A stretch of 64,000 nt of DNA from Limnanthes douglasii subsp. nivea. Taxonomy: Eukaryota; Streptophyta; Magnoliopsida; Brassicales; Limnanthaceae. A program made the position numbers and the translations under genes. Position 1 is the stretch's first letter, and the number at the start of each line of letters is the position of its first letter. The stretch spans positions 247,688,925-247,752,924 of the forward strand of contig JAUPFV010000001.1 in NCBI GenBank assembly GCA_036936605.1, written 5' to 3'. The notes beneath the pieces are model-generated. The model did no database searches and was not told where the DNA came from. It saw nothing but the letters and a program-made list of their open reading frames with translations. This document shows, in pieces, positions 1 through 10,400 of this stretch.

Positions 1-389
1 GCTGCATCCCACAGCTCTTTTGAGGTGCTTTCTTCCATCAACTGAGCAACAACCTTTGTACTCATAGTAGAGTACAACCAGCCAAGAAGTAACTGATCTT
101 TTGCAGTCCAATCCTCATACTCAGGATTGTCAGTAGTATTTCATTCAGAATCATTAATGAGCTTAGGAGGACAGGGCTTATCCCCTGTGACAAAGCCTCC
201 TAGCTTATTGCCTTTAATAATAGGCAAAACCATAGTTTTCCACAGCAAGTAATTGTTTCTATCGAGTCTAATCTGACTGTTGTTGTTGATTGTTTGCAGG
301 TGCACATTTTTGGTAGCACCAGAGAAGCTGCTGGGAAACACTGAGCCTAGCGACTCATTGCTATGGGTGGGTGATTCTGGATTCGCCAT
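1..389 (-). pseudogene. Copia-1: gag N-terminal fragment with in-frame stop
   Basis: Read on the minus strand from an ATG at 389, this is the amino-terminal gag domain of a plant Ty1/Copia polyprotein. It contains the family-typical stretch LDRNNYLLWKTMVLPIIKG, then the GDKPCPP region. A TGA at 141-143 stops it after 82 residues. The same frame continues to the window edge with recognisable gag sequence (EDWTAKDQLLLGWLYSTM, then VAQLMEESTSKELW), so this is a decayed copy rather than a short gene. The ATG lies just inside the primer-binding site and LTR at 405-590, which is normal element architecture. The rest of the element lies left of the window. Confidence 0.85.
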
Positions 390-404
390 TGAAGGCTTAC
401 AAAA

Positions 405-416
405 GCTCTGATACCA
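405..416 (-). other. Copia-1 primer-binding site (tRNA-iMet type)
   Basis: On the minus strand this reads TGGTATCAGAGC, the usual plant Copia primer-binding site complementary to the 3' end of initiator tRNA-Met. It sits between the LTR end and the gag ATG and fixes the element's orientation. Confidence 0.9.
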
Positions 417-419
417 AGT

Positions 420-590
420 TGGAAATCAAGAATAAAGAGAGAGAGAGATTTTAGGGAATTAATTTTCAATTATTCATTCAAGTGTAACCAAGTACATTTA
501 TATGTAATTCACTAACAAATTCTTGTTAGGTAGTTATTAGTGGAAATCTGTTACACAAAACTTGTTACACAATTGATTACTAATGTAACA
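420..590 (-). mobile_element. Copia-1 5' LTR (about 171 bp)
   Basis: The sequence directly outside the primer site starts TGTTACATTAG and ends GATTTCCA when read on the minus strand, giving the TG...CA termini of an LTR. The length is short for Copia. Its partner LTR is outside the window, so the boundary at 590 rests on the TG terminus only. The 5 bases after it (CTTAG, 591-595) would be the target-site duplication. Confidence 0.7.
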
Positions 591-834
591 CTTAGACCAC
601 CCAATCTTATTTACGTGTGATGATGCCCAATTCAGTATTAAGACCCATGGGCTTAAAATAATCCGGCCCGTCTTCAATCCAATACCCAAGACCCACAGCT
701 CAAGTGCTAACTCGACTTCTGAACCCTAAGTCTCCTTTCCCTTTCTCTCTTCTTTCTCTACTGCCATAGCAGCCATTGAAGCAGACCTTGAAGCTTCACC
801 CTCTCCATGCTTGTCACGGGGCTTCAAGTATTTG
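591..834. other. Unassigned stretch between Copia-1 and BED-finger copy A
   Basis: No coding potential is visible. The part from about 700 to 790 is pyrimidine-rich and resembles a plant 5' UTR, but no open frame follows. Confidence 0.4.
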
Positions 835-1660
835 CTATTCTTCACAACCCTTGAGCCTAGAAAAGTTGTTCATTTCTTTTCTACATAGGTTGCAGGTTAC
901 CCTGTTCCTACTAGCATCCACCATATTACCATAATCACGAACCTCAGTTGATATCTCGTCAGAAGACACTTTCAATAATAACCGACTCATATACAGTACA
1001 AGCTGGACTGAAGAGCCGAAAATGTGTTACATAATGAATAGAGCAAACTGAAATGAGAAACCACAACAGGAATCAATCAGACTGAAGTAGAATCTATACA
1101 TTACTAGGATCAAATGATAAAAGGATAGTAGATAACAGATGCTAAAGATCATAAGAACGCAATGCAAAAGATAAAATACCTTTTCATTATATGCTGAAAG
1201 AGAGGAAACAGCAAGATTGAAAACTGAACTTCTATCTGTCTGGGTGCAGCTGAGAACTGAGAAAATGAAATTTACCTGCTTTTAGAACCACAAATAAAGT
1301 AGAGTTGTCTAAAAGACTACGCTGTACAACATCAGTACCTTTTTTAAGAAAGAGGGATCGGTTTTTGACATCAAATTCTATCAATCATCCAATATACATC
1401 TACTCTTGATTCTATCAATCATCCAATATACATCTACTCTTGACTTTGCAGCTGAAATTCCAACAAAATAGAACGAAGGAGATGCAAGAATATGAGAAGA
1501 AAATAAAAAGCACATAGACCACCACGCAAAGTCTCAATGGATTCTTGGACAGATGAGAATGATGGAGATGTACTGAGTTTTATCGCATACTCTCCCGTGG
1601 ATCCCTTTAGCCTGACATTATTGATATTTTAGACTCTTTCAATATGTGTAAATGCCATAA
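835..1660 (-). pseudogene. BED-type zinc-finger gene 5' end, copy A (truncated)
   Basis: On the minus strand an ATG at 922-924 opens a 29-residue frame, starting MVDASRNRVTCNLCRKEM and closed by TAG at 835-837. The CxxC and surrounding residues match the start of a BED-type zinc finger as found in hAT transposase/DUF659-like plant proteins. The frame then diverges before the histidines. From 925 to about 1660 the sequence aligns with the upstream region of copy B (14250-14542 continuing at 19444-19990), so this is a duplicated 5' UTR and promoter plus a broken first exon. A short direct repeat lies at about 1370-1442. Whether the ancestor was a transposase or a domesticated host gene cannot be told. 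Confidence 0.6.
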
Positions 1661-1681
1661 TTAATATAGAAGAAAAATATT

Positions 1682-2970
1682 TATTGATTTTTTTGACGTT
1701 TTATTTTCTTATTTCAGTTATTAAATAATATTTGTTTTTTTTAGCCGCTATTCAGAGTGCAATGAGTGCGCACGGGGTAAACCATCAGTCTGACGCGATA
1801 GCCTGCAAACCAACACCAGAAGATAAACCACACAAGATGACAGACTCAGTCGAGAAAGCGTATGTAAAGGGACTCGAACTCATGACCTTTGGTCATGAGC
1901 ACACCATACTCCACCAACTCGGCTACCCCTTGCAGGCTATTAAATAACATTTGTGTATAATATAATAATGGGTAATATCCATTACCAGAACAAAATAAAT
2001 CTATAATTAATTTTGAGTCTATTTTTAATTGTCTATTTCTTATTTAATAAAAAATCTTTAAATCATTTCAAATATTTATTTACTAGTTTATTAATTCAAT
2101 TTCATATTTTTTTTCATCTAACCTATGGCGACCGATGGTTTTCAGCGGATTTATACTACTTTTGGTGTTATAAGATGCGAAATGATTCATTGTTACAAAA
2201 TATTTGGAGATATTTGTTTATGTTAAGTGCTAAGCTTGCCGTTTGTTCACCGATGTTATCACGTTTCTTTCTGTGATGAAGGTGCGTTTGATTTTAGATA
2301 ATTCTTTTATTTTAAGAAATGAGTTTGCGAAAATGCTCTTATATTTGTTTATTTTTGCTGCAGAAATGACCGGATGAATTTTGCATGTGTAGGATCGATG
2401 AAATGCTTAAACCAAACTTAATTTGGTATAATGTTTTGATTTTTTGGTTATTCTCCTAATGGGATTGATTCAGGGGATCTTATATTTTTAAGACGATTAA
2501 AAAACGAAAATTATTATTGATTTTTTGACGTTTTATTCTCTCATTTCAGTTATAAAATAATATTTTTTTTATAATATAACAAGTAATATAATAATGGGTT
2601 ATACCAAAATAAGTGTATAATCTATTTTTTATCTACTTTTAAATGTTTGTTCTTTTTATGACTTAATAAATATTCTTTTAAGTCATTTCAAATATTTATG
2701 GGTTTATTAACCCAATTTCATATTTTTCTGTATCCAACCTATGATGCCCGATTCCGTTTTCGACGATTTTCTACTGCATTTCCTATAACAAGATGTGAAA
2801 TGATTCATTGTTACAAAATATTTGATGATATATCTGTTTATGATAAGTGTCAAGTTTGACGTTTGTTCTCAATTGATGATATCAAGTTTCATTCTATGAT
2901 TAAGGTGCGTTCGATTCTAGGTAGTTCTTTTGTTTTAAGAAATGAGTTTGGGAAAAATATTGTTATACAA
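1682..2970. repeat. Direct duplication (about 450-bp unit, two copies)
   Basis: Copy 1 runs 1682-1734 and, after the SINE, 1954-2350. Copy 2 runs about 2512-2970. Shared landmarks are TTTTTTGACGTTTTATT near the start, AATATAATAATGGG, CATTTCAAATATTTAT, AAATGATTCATTGTTACAAA and AAGAAATGAGTTTG near the end. The copies are clearly diverged, so the duplication is old. No coding sequence is seen in either copy. Confidence 0.75.
1735..1937 (-). mobile_element. tRNA-derived SINE, full length with 16-bp TSD
   Basis: On the minus strand the element begins GCCTGCAAGGGGTAGCCGAG and carries a tRNA-like head. It has an A box (TAGCCGAGTTGG), then a CTCATGACC loop region resembling a CAU anticodon arm, then a B box (GAGTTCGAGTCC). 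About 120 bp of body follows, ending in an A-rich tail. The flanks are near-perfect 16-bp direct repeats (1719-1734 and 1938-1953, one T/C mismatch), the signature of LINE-assisted insertion. It would be transcribed by RNA polymerase III and has no coding capacity. It sits inside copy 1 of the direct duplication and is absent from copy 2, which therefore shows the empty site. Confidence 0.85.
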
Positions 2971-3344
2971 CTGTTTTTTTTCTCCTAACGGGTTTATTTC
3001 AAGGGCTCTTGATATTTTCAAAACGCTTCAAACCATGGGTTTGAACCCAAATTTGAGCACTTTTACTTGCATTCTTCCAATATGCACTTTTAAACTACTT
3101 GTATATCGGTAGATCAATTTATACCTAGATGTTTATCAAATGATTTTCTGGTTCATGCATCAGTTTCAATGAATGCATTGTATTTTCTGTTTTATTTTAA
3201 TTGGTATAATTATTATATTATTAATTTCCTTAATTAGTAAATTATTTGGTAATAATTTATTGATTTATTTGTTTATTATTATTTAGTGATATATATTATT
3301 TTATTAATATTTAAAAAAACGAAACTCGGTGTTCATCAGTAATG

Positions 3345-3370
3345 TTAATACTGTTAATTAACAGTATTAA
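3345..3370. repeat. 26-bp perfect palindrome with satellite half-sites
   Basis: TTAATACTGTTAA is followed immediately by its exact reverse complement. Three further ACAGTATTAA half-sites follow before 3450. The surrounding 2970-3600 is very AT-rich and shows no gene. Confidence 0.8.
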
Positions 3371-3599
3371 TTCTTTAAATACTACTAATTATCACAGTAT
3401 TAAATTTTTAACAGTATTAATTTAAATTTTTTAACAGTATTAAGTTTTTTTCCAAAACATATCAATTACACCACTTGTTTGATTTGTCTCGTATATATAG
3501 ACACAAAGGTGGTTTCGATTTTATTTTTAGAATTATAATTCAAAAAATACAAGCTTCTGGAAAAAAAAAAGTCATTTTATAAGGAATCTACTCTACCAT

Positions 3600-3861
3600 A
3601 TTAAAAAATGTATTATAGTATTTTTAAGTGTTTGATACCAAATATGGATAATAAATAATGATATTATTTGGTGTCAAATGTTGATTTTAAACTAATATTG
3701 AAAGTTATATGAAAGTCACCGTATAATAATTTTCTATTACAATAATACTTATCATAATTGAATAATATTCTTAAATCTACTATATTATTCAAATATTTTT
3801 CCTAATTTAATTATATTCTTAAATCAAGAATTATAATTCAATATTTTTTTAATCTTCAACA
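3600..3861 (-). mobile_element. Copia-2 3' LTR (outer end not defined)
   Basis: A purine-rich GGAGGAG tract at 3862-3869 (minus strand) directly precedes TGTTGAAG at 3861, the classic polypurine tract/LTR junction after the end of RNase H. The LTR sequence continues downward as AT-rich DNA. Its outer boundary cannot be set because no partner LTR is in the window. An imperfect palindrome around 3636-3682 lies inside it. Confidence 0.6.
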
Positions 3862-5264
3862 CTCCTCCTCAAGTTGAATAGTCGTATTTCCAGTACTTGC
3901 TCAAAATTGTAGTGAAGATTCATCATGTTACAGCTTTAGTTAGGATGTCTCCTAGCTGATCCTCTGATCTTACAAAATGAAGTTCAATTGTACCATCTTT
4001 ATTTTGTTTTCTTTTATAAAGTGTCGGTTTACTTCCACATGTTTAGTTATGTCGTGTTGAACAGGATTTTCCGAGATACTTACTGATGTTTTATGGTCAC
4101 ACTTAAGCTAACTCGAAATGATAATGAAAGTCAAGTTTTAACCATTAATTTCTTGATCTACAAGATTTATGTTACTCTTTTAAGATTTCTCCAAAAAATT
4201 TACCATAAAACTCGAAAGTGTCATAACTTTCTACTTCTTACTTCTCCATGTCACTAATTTTCCCCCAACTAGTGTAAAGTAACCTGATCTAGACCTGCGA
4301 TCATTTGGGTTACCACCCTAATCTGCACCAATGTATGCTTCAATAATTAGATGATTATTTATTTTGAACATAATTCCATACCCCAACGTGCCTTTTAAAT
4401 ACCGTACCATCCACATAACTGCTTTTATATAACCCAATTATGGTTGGTGCATAAAATGACTTATAACCCCAAACGCATATGTTATTTCTAGTCGAGTATG
4501 TGACAAGTAAATTATTTTTCCAACTAGTCGTTGATATCTTCCTTTTTCTACCACGTTAGAAACTTGAACCATTATGAGCCCATGATTAACCTGCATTAGA
4601 GTCTTGACTGGTTTACATTCAACCGTTCATGTTTCTGCAAGTAAATCAAGAATATTCTTCCTAAGAGATATAAATATCATTTTACTTGAACGCAAAACCT
4701 CGATTCCTAATAAGTATTTTAACCGGCATGGATCTTTCATCTCAAATTCTATGAACAAGTTCTTTTTTAGCCTTGCGATTTCTTCAGTGTTGTTTCCTAT
4801 GATGGTCATATCATCTACATCGATTATTAAGAAAATGATCATGTTATCTTTCTCTTTTTCATAAACAACATATGGTCAGAGTTACTTTGTTTGTAATCGT
4901 ACTTCTTCAATATTATAGTAAATCTTCAAAACCATGCTCGTGGGGTGGTGTTTGAGCCCATACAACGCCTTCTGAAGGACATATTTCATCTTTCCAAAAC
5001 CCATCAGAGAATAATGGTGGAGCCTCCATATATATTTTTTTATCAAGTCTTCATGGAGGAATGCATTTTTTATATCGAATTGGTGAAATAGCCAATTTTT
5101 TGTTTACCAACAACTGAGAATGAAACTCAAATTGTGTTTATTTTTGTCACTAGAAAAATATTTTCAGAATAATAAATTTTATAATTTTGTGTCTACCCTT
5201 TTGCCACAAGTCGAGCCTTGTATATCTCTATGGTCCCATCTACATCCTGATAAGTTTTTAAATG
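3862..5264 (-). pseudogene. Copia-2 reverse transcriptase and RNase H remnant
   Basis: Minus-strand reading gives, from high to low coordinates, the start of Copia RT (DGTIEIYKARLVAKG, about 5190-5256), the RT catalytic core with a VDDMTIIGNN motif (4627-4842), and the RNase H region with DNKTSVS-like and KHVEV-like blocks down to 3870. Frameshifts and stops are frequent and the longest open stretch is 71 codons. A related copy, Copia-5, at 25468-26180 shares the same RNase H region. The element would copy its RNA into DNA in virus-like particles when intact. This copy cannot. Confidence 0.8.
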
Positions 5265-5655
5265 GTCCAGGGGTGATTATGCGATACGAGGATTGTTGAC
5301 ATGTGATTTTGCGATACATAAGTTCCTTAATGTCAGTTTTAGAGAGAGAAAATCTGGATTATTAGGTTAAGTAGAGAGAGAAAGTCTCGTACTATTCATC
5401 TCGGGATTTGTGAAGCGTGTGTGGTCCTTTTATAGTACAATTGCGGACCCCACACGCTTTAATCTGGACTAATTACATATTTTGGTCCCTACACTTTACT
5501 TTCTTCCTATTTTGGCTATCCCTTTATACGATTTATATAATTCAACCCTTATACATTTATTTCTATGCATTTTCCTCCTATCACACTTTTCCTTTGCTAT
5601 TTTCCCCTATCAAGTTTCTTCTTTACACTTTTCTCCTTGTCTTTTATTCTTCCTC
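5265..5655 (-). mobile_element. Insertion inside Copia-2, LTR- or TRIM-like
   Basis: Copia-2 coding sequence ends at KKPVGC (about 5660) and resumes at DVDGTIEIYKARLV (about 5256), residues that are nearly adjacent in Copia proteins. About 390 bp therefore appears inserted. On the minus strand it has a purine-rich part, then TAGGGACCAAAATATG, then a TATA-like CTATAAAAGG near 5432-5441. CTCTCTCTA-rich sequence of the kind found downstream of LTR promoters follows. No coding, and no TSD could be defined. Confidence 0.4.
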
Positions 5656-6240
5656 ATCACATCCGACCGGTTTTTTTCCTACCAGAAGTTTGTATTTCTC
5701 CCAAGTACCATTCTTTACAAAGGCATCCATTTAGATATTCATGGCCAGCCTCCACTCATTCATTTGTGTTGCTTCTTGGATAGTTTTTGGAATTTCATGG
5801 TTGTAGAAAATTGTAGTAAATATCTTCACCTCTTCAGACATACTCCCTTTAACCAAATTTCCCATAAGATATATGTTGTCTCGAGTAACATGGTTGGGTG
5901 AGTAACGTGTAGGTGGGACTCCATGATTATTCTTGCAAGGTAAAACATATCTACCTTCTTCGGGAACTTCTGCACTAGTGTCAACATTTATATAATCATA
6001 AATTCCAAGGGAAGCAATTGGACTGAGTGGTTCACTTACCTCTTGTAGGACATCATTTGAAGGTTGATAATTGGTAGGTACGAAGTCATTGGTCCGTTCT
6101 ATGTTGATGGGTGGCTCTATAGATATAATATGTATTCCCTATATTTCTTTGTTTCTTCAATTGAAATGTCTTCCGAATAAAAAAATGTAGCACAAGTTCG
6201 ATGTCTAATTATCGAGATTCAAGATTTTTTTTAACAAAAA
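5656..6240 (-). pseudogene. Copia-2 integrase/RT linker remnant
   Basis: The minus strand reads with few breaks through the variable region before RT, including GVPPTRYSPNHVT and IPKTIQEATQMNEWRLAM, then EKYKLLVGKKPVGC. These are the segments between integrase and RT in Copia polyproteins. It lines up with the RT piece below 5264 once the 390-bp insertion is set aside. Above about 6240 no Copia-2 sequence could be recognised. Confidence 0.7.
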
Positions 6241-6639
6241 CCCTTTGCGGTCTCTTTTTTTTTAATGTGATTGCTCCATTCTATTTTTGTAAACCTTTCA
6301 ATATGTATTTTTATCATTTTTTCTCAATTATATGAATGAATCCCAAAACATGTCGGTTAGTGCAATCATTAGGAGCAATAAGCGAAAAATTTCAAATAAG
6401 AGTCCCGCAAAATAATAATATTTATATAACTCGGTATTATTTATTTTTATGCTTAAAAGTTGTCTTAATTTAATATTTTCTAGTAAACTTTTTATATAGT
6501 TGCTTAAATACACCATTTGCACTCTTCTATTAATTTCTACAAGTATCTATATTGCATAGTCAATGCGTAACTATTCATGTTAATACATTGAATTTGGACA
6601 CATAAATCAAATATATGCATTCAGATGGCTTCCTAGATT

Positions 6640-7075
6640 ATTTTAGATCTTACATTCTTACTGTTCATCTTCAAGAAATTAGTTTAAAAATTAATTTCAA
6701 CACCCTTTTAATTCTTTATAGTAATATGATTTTGAAGTTCTTTTGTGAAGATGTGTGCCACTTGCTCATTTGTGCTATAATACTTTATCTCGACCTTACC
6801 TTTCTCCATAACATCTTTGATGAAGTGATGTTTGATTAAAATATGTATTGTACGATTGCGATGAATTAAGTTCTCTCTAATAGGAATTTCAGATTTGTTG
6901 TCACACATGACTGGGATGGCTTCTTATTGATTTTCTCTAACAATATTTAATATTCCCTTTAGGCATGTTTCATGTGGTGCTTCTAATGCGGCTGATACAT
7001 ATTTTGTCTTAGTAGATGACTGTGATACTGTTTTTGCTTCTTTGAAGACTATGCAAACAGACATGAACCAATAAG
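6640..7075 (-). pseudogene. Copia-3 RNase H fragment
   Basis: The minus strand contains the C-terminal RNase H region of another Copia lineage: CDNKSEIPI-type block, NRTIHILIKHHFIKDVMEKG, EIKYYSTNEQVAHIFTK. The order and spacing match Copia RNase H (CDN, then KHIDI-like, then TKxxADIFTK). It is broken by stops. Its sequence differs from Copia-2, so it is a separate insertion or fragment. The stretch 6241-6640 is AT-rich with no recognised coding and may hold its LTR. Confidence 0.75.
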
Positions 7076-7279
7076 AAAAGAGTAACCCAAAGTGTGTATC
7101 TTCAAGTCATTGACTTTTATCTTTAAATTATAATCACATCTTGTAACTTTAACTTTTTTTATTCTCGTTTCATTTATAAATAAAAAATAACCAAATGAAA
7201 GTATTTATAAATAATTAACTAAAATTAACAATTAAATCAATATAAAATCAATGATATGAATCATTTGATCAGTCATCAC

Positions 7280-7706
7280 TGATGAGTCCGAATTTTGTAC
7301 TCTCCCCGGACACGGACAGATTAGTCCAAGGCCTCCGGACCGGACAGATCACATGGACCGGACAGATCACTTTGAACACTATGACCATAGGACTGTTCGA
7401 ACTATGACAAAAGTACTAAAAAACCTAAACACTTCTTGACTAAGCTACTTGCTCTCCAACTTAGAGCTCATGGGTCTTTGAACATGACCCGGGTCCATTA
7501 AACATGACCCGAAAGCCCATAAGGGCCCAAACATCAAGGTATAAATACCCAACCACCTGCATTAAGTGTGGGTAATGAGAATTAACTGCTACCAAGCTGC
7601 TTAATTATCTCTATACTCTCTACTCTAAACACTTAACACCCACACACCACCATAAAACACCAACTGAAATTACCAGCCTACCCTCGGACGATTATTATCC
7701 TCACCA
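7280..7706 (+). mobile_element. Solo LTR, plus orientation (427 bp)
   Basis: It starts TGATGAGTCCG and ends TCACCA, contains a TATA box (TATAAATA, 7540-7547) and a GGACAG-rich upstream part. It aligns along its length, in opposite orientation, with 36176-36595. No element body adjoins either side. The flanking 5-mers are ATCAC (7275-7279) and GTCAC (7707-7711), one mismatch, compatible with an aged TSD. The parent superfamily cannot be decided from the LTR alone. Confidence 0.7.
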
Positions 7707-7862
7707 GTCACCATTGTCTTAGATTGATTATGTGCGAAATGATTCCCACAAACAGTGCTAAATTAGATAAGAAATTAGATCGTCAATGGACTTCTAATAA
7801 TTTTAAAAACTTATCAACACAAGAAATAAAGGAATCTTAATTTTATTACTTTTTGCTTTAGT

Positions 7863-7976
7863 TATATATATATATATATATTCAAATGAAGGGATATACT
7901 TCTATTTATATTACAAATGAGCCTTAAATTCGTATGTGAATGACATGTGTCTTTCTAGCTCAGTGAAAGTCATATG

Positions 7977-8014
<38 letters not shown>
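7863..8014. repeat. Two (TA)n microsatellites
   Basis: A pure TA run at about 7863-7880 and a longer one at about 7979-8014 lie in AT-rich, gene-free sequence (7711-8330). Confidence 0.9.
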
Positions 8015-8016
<2 letters not shown>

Positions 8017-8329
8017 CTAAATTATCCTGTAACTGCCTAGGATACTTGAGTAATATTTAGTATTTAATTAAAAGATCATTGAATACTCTTTTGGTCACAT
8101 AAGATCTTGCATATTTATTGTTTATTCTCTTTTGTTCTATAATACTTGATCATTGTATATGGGTCGTCCATTGCCTTGTAACTTATCAATTATCAATGTT
8201 TTGTCTATTTTTTGTTCAACTAAACTTATCTTCCTCTATTTACCTTGTCGTTTTCATGGGTCGTCAATCTTATCATCTTGAACTATCATTTGCAACGCCT
8301 TTAAATATTTATTCCATTTAACTAGTTGG

Positions 8330-8617
8330 CCTGTCATTTTTAGTATATCAAGGTATACCTCATCTTCTCAGGTCGTCCTCATTACTGCATCCTAAAACAT
8401 GCTCATATAATCACCATATCAATATGTCCCTCTTATAAAAAGTTACCTCCTCGATAAGGATATATAACCCTATTATTTTGATATGTTGCACCTACAGTTT
8501 GAATACTAAAAGGCATGACCTTACATAAATGTAGCTCTCTTTTGGTCATGAACAAAATATGTTATTTGTCATCACTATGCATAAAATATATGATTGTACC
8601 TGAATAATTATCTAATA
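8330..8617 (-). pseudogene. Gypsy-1 reverse transcriptase, C-ward piece
   Basis: On the minus strand, with stops and shifts, the reading includes a block like the Ty3/Gypsy core (HLCKVMPFSIQTVGATYQ), which corresponds to the family's CYKVMPFGLKNAGATYQ segment. It is the downstream continuation of the RT piece at 11811-12720. The hAT element between them split it, and its TSD lies exactly at the junction. Confidence 0.75.
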
Positions 8618-8689
8618 CATATAACTAGGGGTGGCAAATGGTTCTGGAACCACGGTTCAAAGCTGACAATCTGCTTATGAACTGGCAGT

Positions 8690-8870
8690 TTACCTGCGAA
8701 ACTGGCCCATTAGGACTGCAAACTGGCAGGACCGCAACCCGCCAGGACCGCAAACCATTAGGACCGCCAGACCGCCAAGACCGCATAAGGAGTAAACTGG
8801 CACGACCACAAACTGGCAGGACCGTAACCTGCCAGGACCGCAACCCGCCAGGACCGCAACCACTGTAATT
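8690..8870. repeat. hAT left subterminal repeats
   Basis: Many copies of CTGGCAGGACCGCAA and CGCCAGGACCGCAA follow one another. Very similar blocks in the same orientation lie near the right end (about 11600-11750), including a long shared run from TGCGAAACTGGC to GGACCGCATAAGG. Clustered subterminal repeats of this kind are transposase-binding regions in hAT elements. Their direct rather than inverted arrangement at the two ends is uncommon. Confidence 0.8.
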
Positions 8871-9144
8871 ATTATATAGTCCAAAATTTTAAATATTACT
8901 TATGTTATTATCACATTTTGAATATTATTATTATTATGTTTTTAGATCTAATATTAGTAGTGTTGATTTTAATATTACAAACCAAAACGATATCTTATCA
9001 TGTTAAAATATTACATTTTATATTTTATTACTATGATTTGGTTTTAAATATTACAAGTGTTTGTTATTATTTTTTAAACCAAAATCATATTTTATCATGC
9101 AAAAATATTACAAGTTATATTTATTATTTTTAATATGAGATTTT

Positions 9145-9500
9145 GAATTTTATTATTGTGATTAGGTTTTAAATATTACAAGTGTTATTTATTATTTTTA
9201 AGTTATATTGTTATAATTTTAATATTACATTTTGAATTTTATTATTGTGATTAGGTTTTAAATATTACAAGTGTTATTTATTATTTTTAAGTTATATTGT
9301 TATAATTTTAATATTACATTTTGAATTTTATTATTGTGATTTGGTTTTAAATATAACAAGTGTTATTTATTATTTTTAAGTTATATTGTTATAATTTTAA
9401 TATTACATTTTGAATTTTATTATTGTGATTTGGTTTTAAATATTACAAATGTTATTGATTATTTTTTAAACCAAAATCATATTTTATCATGCTAAAATAT
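9145..9500. repeat. 89-bp AT-rich tandem repeat
   Basis: GAATTTTATTATTGTGATT recurs at 9145, 9234, 9323 and 9412, an exact 89-bp period with very few differences between units. It is non-coding and lies within the hAT element downstream of its ORF. Confidence 0.9.
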
Positions 9501-9640
9501 TACAAGTTATATTAAAATATTTAATATTACAAATTCTAAAATATTACAAGTCATATTAAAATATTTAATATTACAAATGCTAAAATATTACAAGTTATAT
9601 TAAAATATTTAATATTACAATTGCTAAAATACATTTTTTA
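9492..9640. repeat. 44-bp AT-rich tandem repeat
   Basis: CTAAAATATTACAAG recurs at 9492, 9536 and 9580, with a partial unit at 9624, a 44-bp period. It directly follows the 89-bp array. Each unit contains ATTAAAATATTTAAT, a near-palindrome. Confidence 0.85.
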
Positions 9641-9748
9641 GTCTCTTGTCGCTAACCACTTTTTTAAGTCGCAAAACTTTCTCAACAGTAACTGCAATTT
9701 ATAATGGATCTCCCAAAACTTGTCCTCGAGTCTCACGATTAACCTTAC

Positions 9749-10138
9749 TTACGCAGCAGCAATCAAATCGACCATATTTGTCTTCGTACTAAGACTTTGT
9801 TTAGGAACAACGGTCTTACTCTTAGTTATAGTTTGGTGTTTGACACTTCGTGTCACCTTGTCGACCATTTTAGAACTAAAAGTTGGTTTGGCGGTCTTAC
9901 TCAAAGTCGTACGTGTAGTACTAACAAGTTTGACGCTTCGCCTCTCCTTATCGGAAATTTTCAAACTAAAATTTTGTTTGAGGGTCTTACTCATATTCGT
10001 AGGTTCAGTGGCACATTTGACGCGTCGTGTGATCGGATCCTTCTCGGGTGGAGGAGACATCATAAAAGAAGAAAATTCGGAAAAATCAGTTTTCGGAGTT
10101 GCTTGTCCTAACCTGTTGTTGAAGCCACAAAACGGCAT
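9749..10138 (-). CDS. Unrecognised basic repeat protein carried by the hAT element
   Basis: The 129-residue minus-strand frame starts MPFCGFNNRLGQATPKTDFS and is not a family I recognise. It is rich in Lys, Ser and Thr. It contains a roughly 29-residue degenerate repeat: units ending DPITRRVK, DKERRSVK and DKVTRSVK, with a final shorter unit ending NMVDLIAAA. Each unit has a KxxFSxK-like centre. No signal peptide or membrane span is evident. A TATA box lies about 207 bp upstream (10345-10354) behind a hairpin-rich GC block, so it looks like a short transcription unit. It could be a captured host gene fragment or the first exon of a longer hAT gene. Whether it is translated is unknown. Confidence 0.45.
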   Translation of the reverse strand: MPFCGFNNRLGQATPKTDFSEFSSFMMSPPPEKDPITRRVKCATEPTNMSKTLKQNFSLKISDKERRSVKLVSTTRTTLSKTAKPTFSSKMVDKVTRSVKHQTITKSKTVVPKQSLSTKTNMVDLIAAA

Positions 10139-10344
10139 TTGAAATTTGAAATAAGCACAAATAATAACTAATACAAACTAATAACAATTTTTTTTCGAAA
10201 AAAAAATCTAACTATTTCGAAAACAGAAGTACGATATGTAAAATACAAAAGTTAAGCTTAATAAAAAATCTAGAACAAGTTGAGAGATTTAGAGAGTTTA
10301 TAGTAGATTTAGAGAGTGTGTGAGGTTGGAGTTGGGGGTCTCCT

Positions 10345-10354
10345 CTATTTATAG
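10345..10354 (-). promoter_or_regulatory. TATA box of the hAT-internal transcription unit
   Basis: The minus strand reads CTATAAATAG, flanked symmetrically by GGGTCTCC and GGAGACCC (10336-10343 and 10356-10363), so the box sits in the loop of an inverted repeat. The downstream leader carries repeated CTCTCTAAATCT, and the ORF starts at 10138. Confidence 0.65.
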
Positions 10355-10400
10355 GGGAGACCCATTTTTTTTTTTTGAAAATTTCGAAAAATTGCATGTG

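Noticed and set aside
1861..1937. Functional tRNA gene on the minus strand
   Set aside because: The head lacks a pairing acceptor stem and is followed by SINE body and A-tail with TSDs.
1732..1947. 71-codon plus-strand ORF
   Set aside because: It is the antisense of the tRNA-derived SINE; the A and B boxes, tail and TSD explain the sequence.
5417..5901. Overlapping hydrophobic ORFs of 105 and 139 codons
   Set aside because: Pyrimidine-rich plus strand gives Phe/Leu/Ser-rich frames; the minus strand here reads as Copia-2 and an insertion.
8638..8868. ORFs on both strands rich in GRTATRQDRK-type repeats
   Set aside because: These are translations of the hAT subterminal GGACCGC repeats, with equal openness on both strands.
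9145..9640. Centromere-type satellite
   Set aside because: Only three to four units of 89 bp and 44 bp confined inside one hAT element.
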